64,000 nucleotides of DNA from Dermatophagoides farinae. Taxonomy: Eukaryota > Arthropoda > Arachnida > Sarcoptiformes > Pyroglyphidae. Positions within the stretch are counted from its first letter, which is position 1; each line of letters starts with the position of its first letter. Under the pieces are notes generated by a model, which had not been told where the DNA came from, did no database searches, and saw only the letters and a program-made list of their open reading frames with translations. Shown here piece by piece: positions 21,753 to 33,621 of this stretch. A program made the translations under genes and the position numbers. Location of the stretch: NCBI RefSeq assembly GCF_024713945.1, contig NC_134682.1, forward strand, positions 2,418,001 to 2,482,000. Direction: 5' to 3'.

Positions 21753-23438
21753 TTAATCTTTGCTCAAATTAACCGGTTGTTGGTTCGTAGTGGTCGTTGT
21801 AGTAACCAGATCCACAATTTCATCATTATCATCATCAACATCATCATCATCATATTGATCTTGTTTCACTGATAATGAATTGTCATCACTGATTGATTCA
21901 TTATCAGGAATAATTGATGATGATTTTTCATTATTGATGAGTTCTTCATCTACATCATCATCTGAACCAAAATTTAATGTTGGTGATACATTCAAACGAT
22001 GATTGTGATTCAGATGATGATTGTCCACATTATTTGATGCCAATAGACTTTCAATACTGAATTCCATACGATTTGTGGCTGATCGTTGATGGTTAATCAT
22101 CATCGATCGTTGTTTATCCATCAATGATGTATAATGATGTTGTTGTTTGACATTTTCATTATGATTATCGAATCCCATCAGACGTTTGTAGATGACATCC
22201 ATTTCATTTTGTTGTTGATGAAGTTGTGATTGTTGTTGTTGTTGCTGCTGCTGCTGTGATTGATTCATTGCGAATCGATGTGTTAATGTTTGAAAGAAAT
22301 TTATAGCATGTTGTGTTGCAAGAAATGCGGCCGCATTTGTTGGAACGATATGATTAGGTAATAATGGCTGTGTAGATGTAACCGTTGGTGGTACAATCGA
22401 AGATGGTGGTGGCGGTAGTGTTGGCGGTGGTAATGTTGGTATTGAATGATGATGATAAGCCAATTGACGATTAACTGCCGCTATTGGCGGTTTACCATTA
22501 GCAGCCACCAATGGTACTGGTGATGAAATTGGACTATCATCATCATCATCGTCGTCATCATCATCCGGTACAGAAAGTCCCATATGACGTCGAACTTTTC
22601 TCTGTGCTTTACGTCGACGAAAATCACCTTTTTTAAAATCCTCTAGATTCGCTGGATGAATTGCCCAAAAATGACCTTTACCATTGGCACTACGGGTTGA
22701 TTTAACAAAACAATCATTTAATGATAAATTATGACGAATACTGTTACGCCATCCTGGTCCACGATTACGAAAATATGAATAATTATCCAGAATATATTGA
22801 TATATATCGGCCAAAACCATTTTCTCATCAGGCATACTTAATATTGCCATTGCAATCAATCCAATATATGATTGTTGTGGTTTAGGATCATCATGTGAAT
22901 ATGGATAACGTGAATGATGATGATGATGATGATGGTGGTGAGGATGGTGATCTGAAGATCGATTATAACTACTATTGGTCGTCTTCGATGTTGGTTGTCG
23001 ATTAATAACTGTTGTCGATGGCTGACCACCACCAATAAATACTTGTGGTGGCGTTGATAAGTTTGTACCATTATTCATTCCATTTGCTACCAATGAATGA
23101 TGGTTATGATGATGTTGATGAAGATGATGTATTGATTTTGGCAATTGATATTCAGCCAATCGTTCTTTGTTAAAATGTTGTGCTAAAATTGTTGCCGCTG
23201 TTGTTGATGATGATGGCTGTACTGCTGGTGTTGTTGGTGTATGATGATTTAGACAGGAATTGGATAATGCTAGTAAATGATTCATATAAATTAATTGCTG
23301 CTGCTGCTGTCTTTGTTGTTGTTGATCAATATCATCAATTGATAATCGATGTATCGATGATAATGATGACGACGTTGATGTTGGTAATGGTGGTGATGAT
23401 GATGATGATGATGATGAATTATTCTTAATTAAATCCAT
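21753..23438 (-). CDS. Forkhead transcription factor, FoxQ2-like
   Basis: One uninterrupted frame of 561 residues from the ATG at 23438. The forkhead domain spans about 186-285: KPQQSYIGLIAMAIL, DIYQYILDNYSYFRNRGPGW, helix 3 RNSIRHNLSLNDCFVK, and wing 2 GKGHFWAIHPANLEDFKKGD followed by FRRRKAQRKVRRHMGLSV. The QSYIGLIAMAIL start and the RRKAQRKVRRHMGLSV extension are FoxQ2 marks (Drosophila fd102C) as I remember them. FSIESLL at 460-466 resembles an engrailed-homology-1 motif that recruits the Groucho co-repressor. The rest is low complexity: Ser, Gln, a ten-His run (about 167-175), ten Asp (292-301) and acidic C-terminal stretches. FoxQ2 acts in anterior/head patterning. Forkhead identity is certain; the FoxQ2 subclass is likely but not tested by a tree. 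Confidence 0.88.
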   Translation of the reverse strand: MDLIKNNSSSSSSSSPPLPTSTSSSLSSIHRLSIDDIDQQQQRQQQQQLIYMNHLLALSNSCLNHHTPTTPAVQPSSSTTAATILAQHFNKERLAEYQLPKSIHHLHQHHHNHHSLVANGMNNGTNLSTPPQVFIGGGQPSTTVINRQPTSKTTNSSYNRSSDHHPHHHHHHHHHSRYPYSHDDPKPQQSYIGLIAMAILSMPDEKMVLADIYQYILDNYSYFRNRGPGWRNSIRHNLSLNDCFVKSTRSANGKGHFWAIHPANLEDFKKGDFRRRKAQRKVRRHMGLSVPDDDDDDDDDDSPISSPVPLVAANGKPPIAAVNRQLAYHHHSIPTLPPPTLPPPPSSIVPPTVTSTQPLLPNHIVPTNAAAFLATQHAINFFQTLTHRFAMNQSQQQQQQQQQSQLHQQQNEMDVIYKRLMGFDNHNENVKQQHHYTSLMDKQRSMMINHQRSATNRMEFSIESLLASNNVDNHHLNHNHRLNVSPTLNFGSDDDVDEELINNEKSSSIIPDNESISDDNSLSVKQDQYDDDDVDDDNDEIVDLVTTTTTTNQQPVNLSKD

Positions 23439-25549
23439 TTTTTCAAAAAAAAAAAAAAAATATCTGAGATTGAAAATAAAATGACCCGATTTTTATAATG
23501 ACAAATGTTGAAATGATGATGATCATCATCAAATCATTTCGGTTCTGTATATGTTCGGTTTACAAAACTTGCAAAAAAAAAATTCATTCATTCACTCATT
23601 GTGTATATATAAAAAGTTCCCAATGTGCACACATATATTTCACATACAGATTTGTTTGCATTCAGTTTTTGTTTGGATGTATATAAAAAAAACCACAACA
23701 ACAAATACACACACACACACACACAGCCAAACAACAACAACAACAACAATAACAATAACAACAACAACAACAACAACAACTATAGCCACATAGAGAAAAA
23801 GGCAGACCTTATTTTTTTCCTATCTATGTATGTGTTTGTTGTGTGTGTTTAAAAACATACACAACAACAACAACAACAACAAATTTGCAACAAACTTCAT
23901 ACAAATATTTTTATTTTCTGCCTCAAGCAAGTAAGCAAGCATTGTATGTGTGTATTATGTAAAAATATCCGAATATAAAGGTGGAGCCTAAAAAAAGGTT
24001 AGAATCTTTATGTTTGTATTCTTGTAATGTAGTGAAAAACCATTTTGAACAATTGTTATGATGTTTAATTAACACAAATGGAGAAAAAATCAAATATTGT
24101 GAATTCCGTTGCCTTCAATTGATGATTGTGTGTGTGTGTGTGTTTTTTTTCGCTGATCGTTGACATAACAACAGCAGCAGCAGCAATATCCTTATTTCAT
24201 TTTGGATATTTTTTTTCATACCCGATGATCATTTATCGTGTTCATTGAGAGCGCATGTTTTTTTTATTTTTTTTTTTTTTTACTTGCTTAATATCTGACC
24301 ACACCATCAATAGCTATCCTATAGCTATTAGTTTGTTAAAGCTAAAAAGGTGTGTCTTGTACTAGATTTTCTCCTCCCATTTTTTTTTTATTTGCACTAT
24401 TTATATTTGTTTGTTAGTTATTCATTCATTGTTGTTGTTGTTTTTTTCCAACAAAACGGATGTGATTATCAAGCCAAACCAGAAACATACAGAAGCATCA
24501 CAATTTTTGGAAATTTTATTTTTATTTTTTTCATTGCTTCTGGCTTTGTTGTTATTATTCAATTTATTTCAGGTTTGATGTTGTTTTTGTATCTCTATAT
24601 GTATGTATAGAACACTGAATTCGGTACGAAAAAAAAACTACGTTTTTTTCTCATTTTCAGACACAAACCTAAACGAACAATACAACATCATATTAATGGG
24701 AAGCCATTTTTTTTGTTGTTTTCTTCATCCTCATCATACAATAATTGTTGTTTTGTTATCATGTTGTGAATGAACAATAAAATGTATATATGGATGTTGT
24801 TGTTTTTTGTTGTTTAACACCAACCATGGCAAATACAATTTGATCATTTTATACATTGACCTTTTTATTGTTGTTTGAAAATTGTACATTTTGATAATAA
24901 TAAAAAAAAAACTGTGGACCGGAACTATTTTATTTTTCGACTATTTGAATCAGAGAAAAAACACAACATAGGACAAGATAGAAAACCTGGACCTCTCTCT
25001 CTCTCTCTCTCATTCTCATTGATTATGAACTTTGATTGATTTGATTGATAAATAAAAAAAAAGAGTTGATCATTTTTTTTCTGAGTTTCTGACTCTTTTT
25101 TTTCACTACCAAATCATTTATTCTGTATTTTTTTTTTTTTTTGGATTTTCGTGTTGTCATTTCATGAATGGAGACAGAACATTTTTTTTTCATTCAATAA
25201 TAAAAATGATCATCATCATTTGACCGAGACGTAGACAATTTGACTGACTGAATGATTGTGACAGCAGACACATTTGTTTTTGATCACAAATGATGATTGT
25301 TTTGTAAAAAGAAAAAATCTTTTTTTTTCTTAATCACTGACTTAACACACACACACACACACAGTGGTCAATCACAGTTGTTAGTTGAATCAATTTAACA
25401 CTTTTTTTTTCTACTGCTGCTTCTGTATATCTGTTGATAATGATGGCACCAAACAAAAACATTATTGTAATAATCTATTGTCCATTTGTTGTTGTTGTAG
25501 CCATTGTCCATTAACTGTTGTATGTATGTGTGTCGATTTAGTTGCTCTT

Positions 25550-25635
25550 TTGTTGTTGTTGTTGTTGTTATTATTGTTGTTAATTTTATTGTCATTTATG
25601 TACAGCAACAACAACAACAACAACAACAACAACAA
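25550..25635. repeat. Inverted TTG/CAA pair with 35-nt spacer
   Basis: A TTG tract at 25550-25569 is complementary to the CAA tract at 25606-25635. Confidence 0.7.
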
Positions 25636-26012
25636 ATTAAATCCAGACATTTTGTGAAAATGTACAAATATTCATTCACGCGAACAGAACTGACAATATT
25701 CAATGTAGTGAACAAAATAGAAAGAGAATTAAGATCAGATCAGACAAATTGTCACCAAAAAAAACATTGAAAACAAATTTGTGACAATAACATGCAAACA
25801 AAAACAACAACAAAAAAGGATTTTTGTATGTAATGAATGGGTTTTTTTTCTGGAACAGACATTACATTAATTAAAGATTGACAATAATAATAACTACAAC
25901 AACAACAACAACAACAAAACGACAGCCATAATTCGTTTCATTCATTTTTATCAGTTTATTATTCATCTGGTGATGATGATGATGATGATGATCATGACCC
26001 TATAGGTGTGAT

Positions 26013-26052
26013 AAATGTTTCCATGATGATGATCATCATTGTGGAAACATTT
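26013..26052. repeat. 40-bp hairpin, almost loopless
   Basis: Arm AAATGTTTCCA (26013-26023) is exactly complementary to TGGAAACATTT (26042-26052). The inside is TG, then the perfect palindrome ATGATGATCATCAT, then TG. In RNA the TG/TG positions would form G-U pairs, so nearly the whole 40 nt can pair. Confidence 0.75.
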
Positions 26053-27748
26053 ACGAACAGATCAGACCATTAACAGTTTTTTTTTCATTTTCAAAACGAT
26101 TTTTTTCCTTTACCCTGCCAAAATATATGATATAAGTGGTGCTGATAGTGGATATTTTTAATCTTGATTCATAATTTATTTGTTCCACGTTCTGTGTTTA
26201 TTTATTTATTTATTTATTTATTCATGATTCACACCTTGATGAGTGGTGTTGGTGGTGGTGGTTCATCCACTTATTTGTTCATTTTTTTTTCCTCGTTTGA
26301 TTCAAATCAAAATCAACAAAATTATTAATACATTAAAATGGTTGAAACAGAAATCATATTTAGGTGTGAATATTATTCATTTATCTAGAGAGAAAAAAAA
26401 GTGTAACATTCAGGTAGATTGAGTGGTGTTGAATAAAATGGTTGGACCACACCATGAGTTATGGTTTGATGGAAATTTTTTTTTTTTGTTTACATTTTTT
26501 GAACCAATTTTTTCTTTCTATTGAAGTGTTCAAGAACCATTATTATTATGGATGATGATGGTGATGATGATGATGATGATCTTGATCTTGATGGACAACA
26601 CACCCTGACACCACCATAACTACCATCACCACTAAATGAGCCAATCAATCGTTATTTTTCCGGAGTAGTAAATCCAAACCACCGCAATCATTATCGTCAT
26701 CATTATCTCGATAATGTAAACAACATTTGAATCTCGTCTAAGCCTTTTTTCATTCACACACACACACAGATATTCTTGGTTGTTGTTGTTTACCATTATT
26801 TCATTTCATTCATTCAAATCAAATCCAATTCAAATTCACGAATGAAAACTTCATTCATAGTTTTTTTTTGATTGTGAAAATTTTTTTTTTTTTTGCAATT
26901 TTATTCAAGTGATTATTAAAGTTTTTTTTGTGGGTAGCCATAAAAATGCGTGCGTGTGTGTGTGTGTGTGTGTGACACAATAGTAGACCTCAAATCCTCA
27001 AATCCTCATATTATATTGTTATATATGACTGTTGTTATTGTTGTTGTTGTGTAAATAAACAAATCTAAAGGATTTATATCCCACACGCACACACACACAC
27101 AATGGATCAATCAATAATATTTATATATTCATTAGTCTAGCCATTTTGGAACCATTAAAGATGATTTTTTTTTCTTCTTCTTTTCGTTGATTATTTGTCG
27201 ACTATGACGACGATGACGACGACGACCAGATAGAATTTTTCATTCGTTTGTGATCCAAATAAATATTAAATAAGAAGAGGATCAAATCATTTTGCTATTT
27301 GTTATTATAGTTGGACTGAATGTTCAAAAACTTTTTGCTTGTCTGCTGTATTTTTAATCAGATTTACATTTGACCGATTATAATATTAAAAGATTGTGGG
27401 ACAGCTGACTGTGATTGTGATGATATAATCTTAAATCAGAAAAATTTATTCATATCGTGCATATAGTAAGTTGTTGTTGTTGTTATTGTTGTTGCCATTT
27501 CACTTGGTACAGAGTTGAATGATTTAGACTGAATTTATTTATTTTCCCTTAAATAATAAACACATCATGATGACGATATTGGTTTTGAACAAAACAAAAC
27601 AAAACAAAAAAAAATGCGAGAAAAATTGCTTTCAAGTGTCCATAATAATGTATGTATGTCCATTATATTGTGATGGCCATCAAAAAAAAAAAAAAAAAAA
27701 TTGTAAAAATGTTTTCATCTAAAATATGTCTTAACTTAAAGAAAAAGG

Positions 27749-27768
27749 GGCAGCAGTGGCGGGCTGCC
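27749..27768. repeat. GC-rich short hairpin island
   Basis: GGCAGC (27749-27754) pairs with GCTGCC (27763-27768) around an 8-nt loop. It is one of very few GC-rich spots in this desert, next to nonrepetitive sequence. No known RNA family is recognised. Confidence 0.4.
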
Positions 27769-30460
27769 AGTCAATTTTAAGGTTATATAGCCTCACTATT
27801 CATCATCATCATCATCATCATCAACACTAACCTTTAGATTCTTGATCAAAAACAACAACAACAAATGTATGTGTCGAGTGTATCTTAGCAATAGTGATCA
27901 TCATCATCATCATTCATAGGTTCAAGTGTTAATGCTCGCATTGCAAATCATCATCGTCATTATTATTAGTCAGCCATAGAAAAAAAAAATAACAATAATC
28001 CAATCCACATTCATTTGATATAGAATATTGTTAAAACACACACACACACACACATAGCAATCTTAACACATTATGGTCAGCAATGATGATGATGATGATA
28101 TTGATTGAATGATATGTCAACAATCAAGTTATTTATGTATGTAGAATTGATTCAATCACACACTATAACCACACGAATAAATTGTTCATAGAAAAAATGT
28201 ATTTTTTTTTTTTTTTTGTTAAATGGCCATGGTATTCATCATCGTTAATGTTGTTGATGTTGATGAATGAATGAATGACAGGAATCCATTATAGTTGCTC
28301 AATCAAATGGTAATGGTGATGGCGATGATCGTCAAATATCAACAATTGTTTTTTTTTCTTTTGGAAAAAAAAGAAAAACTAGGAATTCGTTAATTTAACA
28401 CCTCTGGGTTTTCAGTTTTTTTTCGGTTTAAACTTGTGATGGAGATTCATCATCATCATGTCAATCATTTATCGTTTTGTAGTTTTGTAATTAGTCGCTG
28501 GTCATTTTTTTTTTCTTAGTTCAAATCATCATTTGTTGCTTTCTGGAAAAACGTTGTTGTTGTTGTTTTTGTTGATGTCCTGGTTTATGGTCATAATATC
28601 CTGTGGACATTTTCTTTACATAATAATCAGATTGATGTTTGAATGACAATTGTCGTATCACTTTTGTTCCATAATTTGAATGCCATACACACACACACAC
28701 ACGCCACCTATCAATCAGGATTCGAACAATATCATTGTCTGTTAATGACCTCTATTGTTGTGGAAACAAATAAAAATTTACTGAATCATTATCGATCACA
28801 TCAGATAGATGGCGTACATATTGCTTTATGTTATTTTTTTCACTTAAAATTATTACCATTATCATTACCATAATATTTTCTGATCGAATTTACTAACCGA
28901 ACATAATATTTCAAATTCTTCTAAAATCAAGTGGCCAAATAATGTCAAGTGGTTTGATCAGATTACATTTGCTTTTTATTCGATTCAGCGGCTGATACAA
29001 AAAAAAAATAGAATTATAGAATATCTGAGAGAAAGAGAGCAGGATAAACAACGAATGAATTTTTCACTCAAATGCATTTCCCATTTCACATATGAACGGG
29101 CATACATACATTTGTTGTGACCGGAATGATCAGACAAAATGAAAAAAAAACAAGAAAATTTTTTTTTGTTTTGTTTTGTTTCATTTGTTCGTTATTTTTG
29201 TCGATTGGGCACATCTTTTTTTTTGTTGCTGTTGCTGTTGCTGTTTAACTAAAATACACAGAGTGTTAAGCCTATCAAAATTAGGCAACGAACCGAAAGG
29301 AATTACTAGTTGAGCAAACAGAACAGAGCTACATATCCGATAAAAATAACAGAGAAAACAGTTAGACAGTGGTGACTGGTGAACAACATCCCGTTTGAAA
29401 CAAAAAAAATTTTTTTTTTTTTGCCAATTCAGGATTCAGGACTAATTAAGGCGACCACAACAACAACAACAATTGGAATCAGCCAACTAACCATCATCAG
29501 TATATTAACACGATCTTGTTCTATCTAATTTAACCCCCGTTTCCCCGTATGATCTACATATTATTGACTACTGTATATGAAATATGTGTGTGTGTGCGTA
29601 TTATTTATTATTTAGCGATTAGAATACCATAATGATAATAGAAAAAAAAACAAGTTCAGAAAAAAAACAACCATGGCCAGTGTGGTGCTGTTGTATACAC
29701 ATTATTATTCTATCACAATTCACAACAACAAATCATCTAACAAAGTTAAGAGATAAAGAATCGATGGATAAAGAATCAGGTTCGAATGATTCGTAAAAAA
29801 AAGAACAAAGAAGAATCATCCGCTTTTGATTCATATAAGTGTGTGTGTGTGTGTGTAGTGAGGATTTGTTGGTTGATGATCATAATGCTAATGTTGTTCA
29901 TTGTGTGTTTTCAATTGGCAATTTTCTTTTCTTTTTTTTTGTTTTGTCTCCCCATTTATATTTCATATAACACTATACAGAATATATACAGAATCAAGAT
30001 ACTCAAAACCATTCTGTTGTTTCCTTTTGTTTTATGTTTTTTTTATGTATTCTTTACTTCCATTTTCTATCATCTATCTATATTTTGATGATGATGATGA
30101 TGATGATACACCAAGTGTGATGGGCGGCCAAATCTAATTATATTGTGTGTGTGTGTGTGTATGTGTTTGGATTCTATCGATGCACAATACACAAATTGAA
30201 TATGGGTTTTTTTTTCTCTCTGTGGCACGTGAGACTTAGCATCAGGCGGACATCAGTATGACGGCACATATAACTCTGTGTATATGAATTAGATTTTCAG
30301 AATATTGGATTGGATTTTTTTTTCCTTTCAGAGAGAGAGAGAGAGAGAGAAAAAAAAAGAGACATCCATCCATCGCCAATTGATATCGGCAATATAAAAG
30401 AATGATGATGATGCGGAACCATTGTTGTTGGCTGGTTGATTGCTGTTGATATTATTACCA

Positions 30461-30492
<32 letters not shown>

Positions 30493-30909
30493 GTATTATC
30501 GTTCCAGAAAAAATGATTCAATTTAAAATTGAATTTTTGAAATAAATAAAAAAATTTTCCGTTTCATTCCCGATTATTCCCGGCTTACCATCATCATTCA
30601 AAGTAAATTGATCGAATTTTTTTGTTTTCAATGCACACACAATAGCCATGCATGGGGTCATGGCTACAATTTTTTTTTTTTTTTTTTTGTCTCAACAGGA
30701 TCTTGATTGAGCAATATAATCATAAGGAACCACACGCACGCATATATTAATGGTTGTCTAATTGGCAATTCTAAAACCAAAAAAAAAAAAAAAATCCAGT
30801 CCAACATATGTGTGATGTGTGTTTGAAGAAAAAAAAATAAAGGTGCGCAATCTGTAATTGTACGTTTTTTTTATCAACCAGATGAAATGAATTGACAAAA
30901 AAAATAACT

Positions 30910-30941
30910 TGAAAATGATGATCATCATTATCATTTTCAAG
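30910..30941. repeat. Inverted repeat with 12-bp arms
   Basis: CTTGAAAATGAT and ATCATTTTCAAG flank a short GATCATCATT core; the whole folds into one hairpin. The core is again a GAT/ATC repeat. Confidence 0.6.
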
Positions 30942-31334
30942 CTTATTTAAGCTTTGTAAATGATATATTTATTTGCTGAGGTGTGTTTCATACATACAGC
31001 AAATATCATTCATTCTGTATCCACAAGAATTTAATGAAAAAAAAAACAGAAAGATCAAGAGAGAGAGAAAGATTCAGAAAGTGTCTTGACAGGCCAAATA
31101 TAAATATACATGGTATAGACAGGTATGGTCATCTGACAGACTGACTGACTGATGGATGGATGGATGTATGGATTAAATAAAGATTTTTTTTCAGCTTGAA
31201 TATTTTCAAATGACAATCATTCTTTTGTTGTTGTTGAGATTAAATCCACTCATTCACTCACTCACACACACACACACAATAATCCAATGAATTTTGATTG
31301 AAAAAAAAATACAATAACAACCACAAAATAAGCA

Positions 31335-31363
31335 ATGATGATGATGATGATGATGATGATGAT
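31335..31363. repeat. (ATG)n microsatellite
   Basis: About nine tandem ATG units followed by ATC, typical of the trinucleotide tracts that recur through the desert. Confidence 0.85.
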
Positions 31364-32830
31364 CACCTTGTCATCATTTCAATACCATGGACAAGTTAGT
31401 ATTCTTTATTTTTTTTTCGTATACAACAACAAACGGAAAAAAAATTCGTGATAATAGAACAAATGTGTATAGTGGTTTTATATATTTTCTGTATGTTTAT
31501 TAATAATAGATTTCACACATTTATTTATTTATATATTTATATTGATCCATAACCAATAATAATAATTTGTCTCCAATCATTCAAACTTTGGTGGTTTACT
31601 TTTTTTCCATTCATTCATAATAGAGAAGTAAATACTGAGTGTGTGTGTGTGTGTGTTGTGTTTCATAGAAGATGGTGGTGGTGGTGGTGGTGGTATGCTG
31701 TAATTAAATACACAGTGTATTGTATTCTACAATCACGGATGTTGTTGCAATGGATGATATTGTGATCCTCAATATATAGAAAAAGATAAAAGATAATTTT
31801 TTTTTAAAAAAAACTTTTTTCATTCATTCATTCACTGACTGGCTTACTAAATGAAATATAATGAAAGAAAAATGCAATTTCTTACAACCAAAAAAAAAAA
31901 AAATTGTGTGTTCCGCCTTATCATTCTTTTTCTCCCCCCTACTACCACCACCACCACCTTAGTTAGTGGTGATGTAGAATGAATGTCTTAAAAATTTTAA
32001 GTGGGAGGTGTATGTATGATAAAGGCATGATGATGATGATGATGATGATGACCAGCAAAATGGCCAACTTAGCCCAGTGTCATATAAGTAAATATAATTG
32101 ATAGATGTGAGAGATGTAACGATTCGCGCGACTTTTTTTTTCTTCTTTACCCTAATAACATAATGAATAGTGTGTGTGTATGTGTGTGTGTGTGTCCGAT
32201 TTTCATCATCATCATCATCATATGTGGCTTTTTAAATATATCCATCATCATGATATTGTGATCATCATCATTATTATTATTATTATCATGAAAAAAAATG
32301 AAAAATAACGAACAAACACACACACACATTGAGAGAGAGAAAAAAAATTTATGATATGATGACCAATCACACACATCATTGGATATGAATTGAAAATTAG
32401 TGATTGAAGATCATCTTCATCATAATCATAATAATCATAATAATAATTTTGAGGAGCGGTCACTAAAAATTATACTAAGGGTATTGCATTTCATTCATTA
32501 GTTCATTGATGGTGTTGGTTGTAGTCAAATATACCATAGTAGTATTCTGATCAACAATGATGATGACTTTTATCTAATTTGAATTTTTTTTAATTTGAAT
32601 TTTTTTCATTCTGAAAAATTATGCTAATCTTTTCATAATGATTTTTTTTTTCGTTGATCAGACAAGAGATAAGACAAGATTAGACTAAATGTCACCGAAA
32701 TTTTGTTTGTCATTATTGATGGAATAATTTCTCATTCTATTCCATTGATCATTATAGATTAGGATTATTCAATTCATTCAATCAAGAAAATCCGGTTCAA
32801 GTTTTTTTTTTGTTTACTCCAAAATTCAAT

Positions 32831-32857
32831 CATTGTTGATTAATGTAATCAACAATG
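32831..32857. repeat. Perfect 12-bp palindrome with 3-nt loop
   Basis: CATTGTTGATTA (32831-32842) and TAATCAACAATG (32846-32857) are exactly complementary around ATG. The loop is too small for a processed microRNA. Confidence 0.85.
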
Positions 32858-32872
32858 GATGAAGATCGATGC

Positions 32873-32876
<4 letters not shown>

Positions 32877-32904
<28 letters not shown>
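32877..32904. repeat. (TG)14 microsatellite
   Basis: Fourteen uninterrupted TG units, 20 nt downstream of the palindrome at 32831-32857. Confidence 0.9.
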
Positions 32905-33583
32905 CAAATATAATTAGTTTCATGAGATAGAGAGAAAAAGGAATTTTTTTGAATGTCAATGTGAATTTAGCATATATAGATAAATAGTATAAACAAGTTT
33001 GTTTGTTATTTATTTTTTTTTTTTTTTTGATGATCGGCCAAAGGGGGAGACAATATATAATTAGATTAATCAATCAAAAAAAAAATATTATTTTTTTAGT
33101 ATAAATATCGATCGATTGATCGATCTATTGATCGTACAATAAATTGCTTTCATTTTTTGTTGTTGTTGTTGTTGTTTTTGTTTTTACCTAAACATTTTTC
33201 ATAATATTTTTATTTTTTTTGACACACACACACAGAGTATAAACAAAATTGTGGCTAAATGGCCACATTTTTTTTATTCATTCATATAAAAACACAGTGT
33301 TTATATTTTATATTGATCATTATCATCATCATCATCGATGATTGACTTTTGCAAAATGGATTTTTTCTTTTTGTTTCTCTTTGTTTGTTTGTTGAAAGTT
33401 AATGAACTAATTATTTTTTTTTTTGTTCATATGCAAGAAATAGAAATGGAGAGAGAAAAAATGAGAACAGAAATTTTTTTGTTTTGATTTTTTGTTTTTC
33501 TCATTTTTCAATACACATTTACATTATATATATGCTTATGTGTTCAATTAATTATCATCAGCATTCTTTAAGATTGAAAAATG

Positions 33584-33586
<3 letters not shown>

Positions 33587-33616
<30 letters not shown>
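33587..33616. repeat. (AG)15 microsatellite
   Basis: Fifteen uninterrupted AG units, the longest GA-class tract in the window. Confidence 0.9.

Positions 33617-33621
<5 letters not shown>

Noticed and set aside
22856-23428. Other-frame and opposite-strand open frames inside the forkhead gene
   Set aside because: Shadows caused by His/Asn/Asp codon repeats; the forkhead frame is the only one with a domain.
29770-29800. GGTTCGAATGATTCG as a tRNA T-arm
   Set aside because: The loop word matches but no paired stem or acceptor arm surrounds it.
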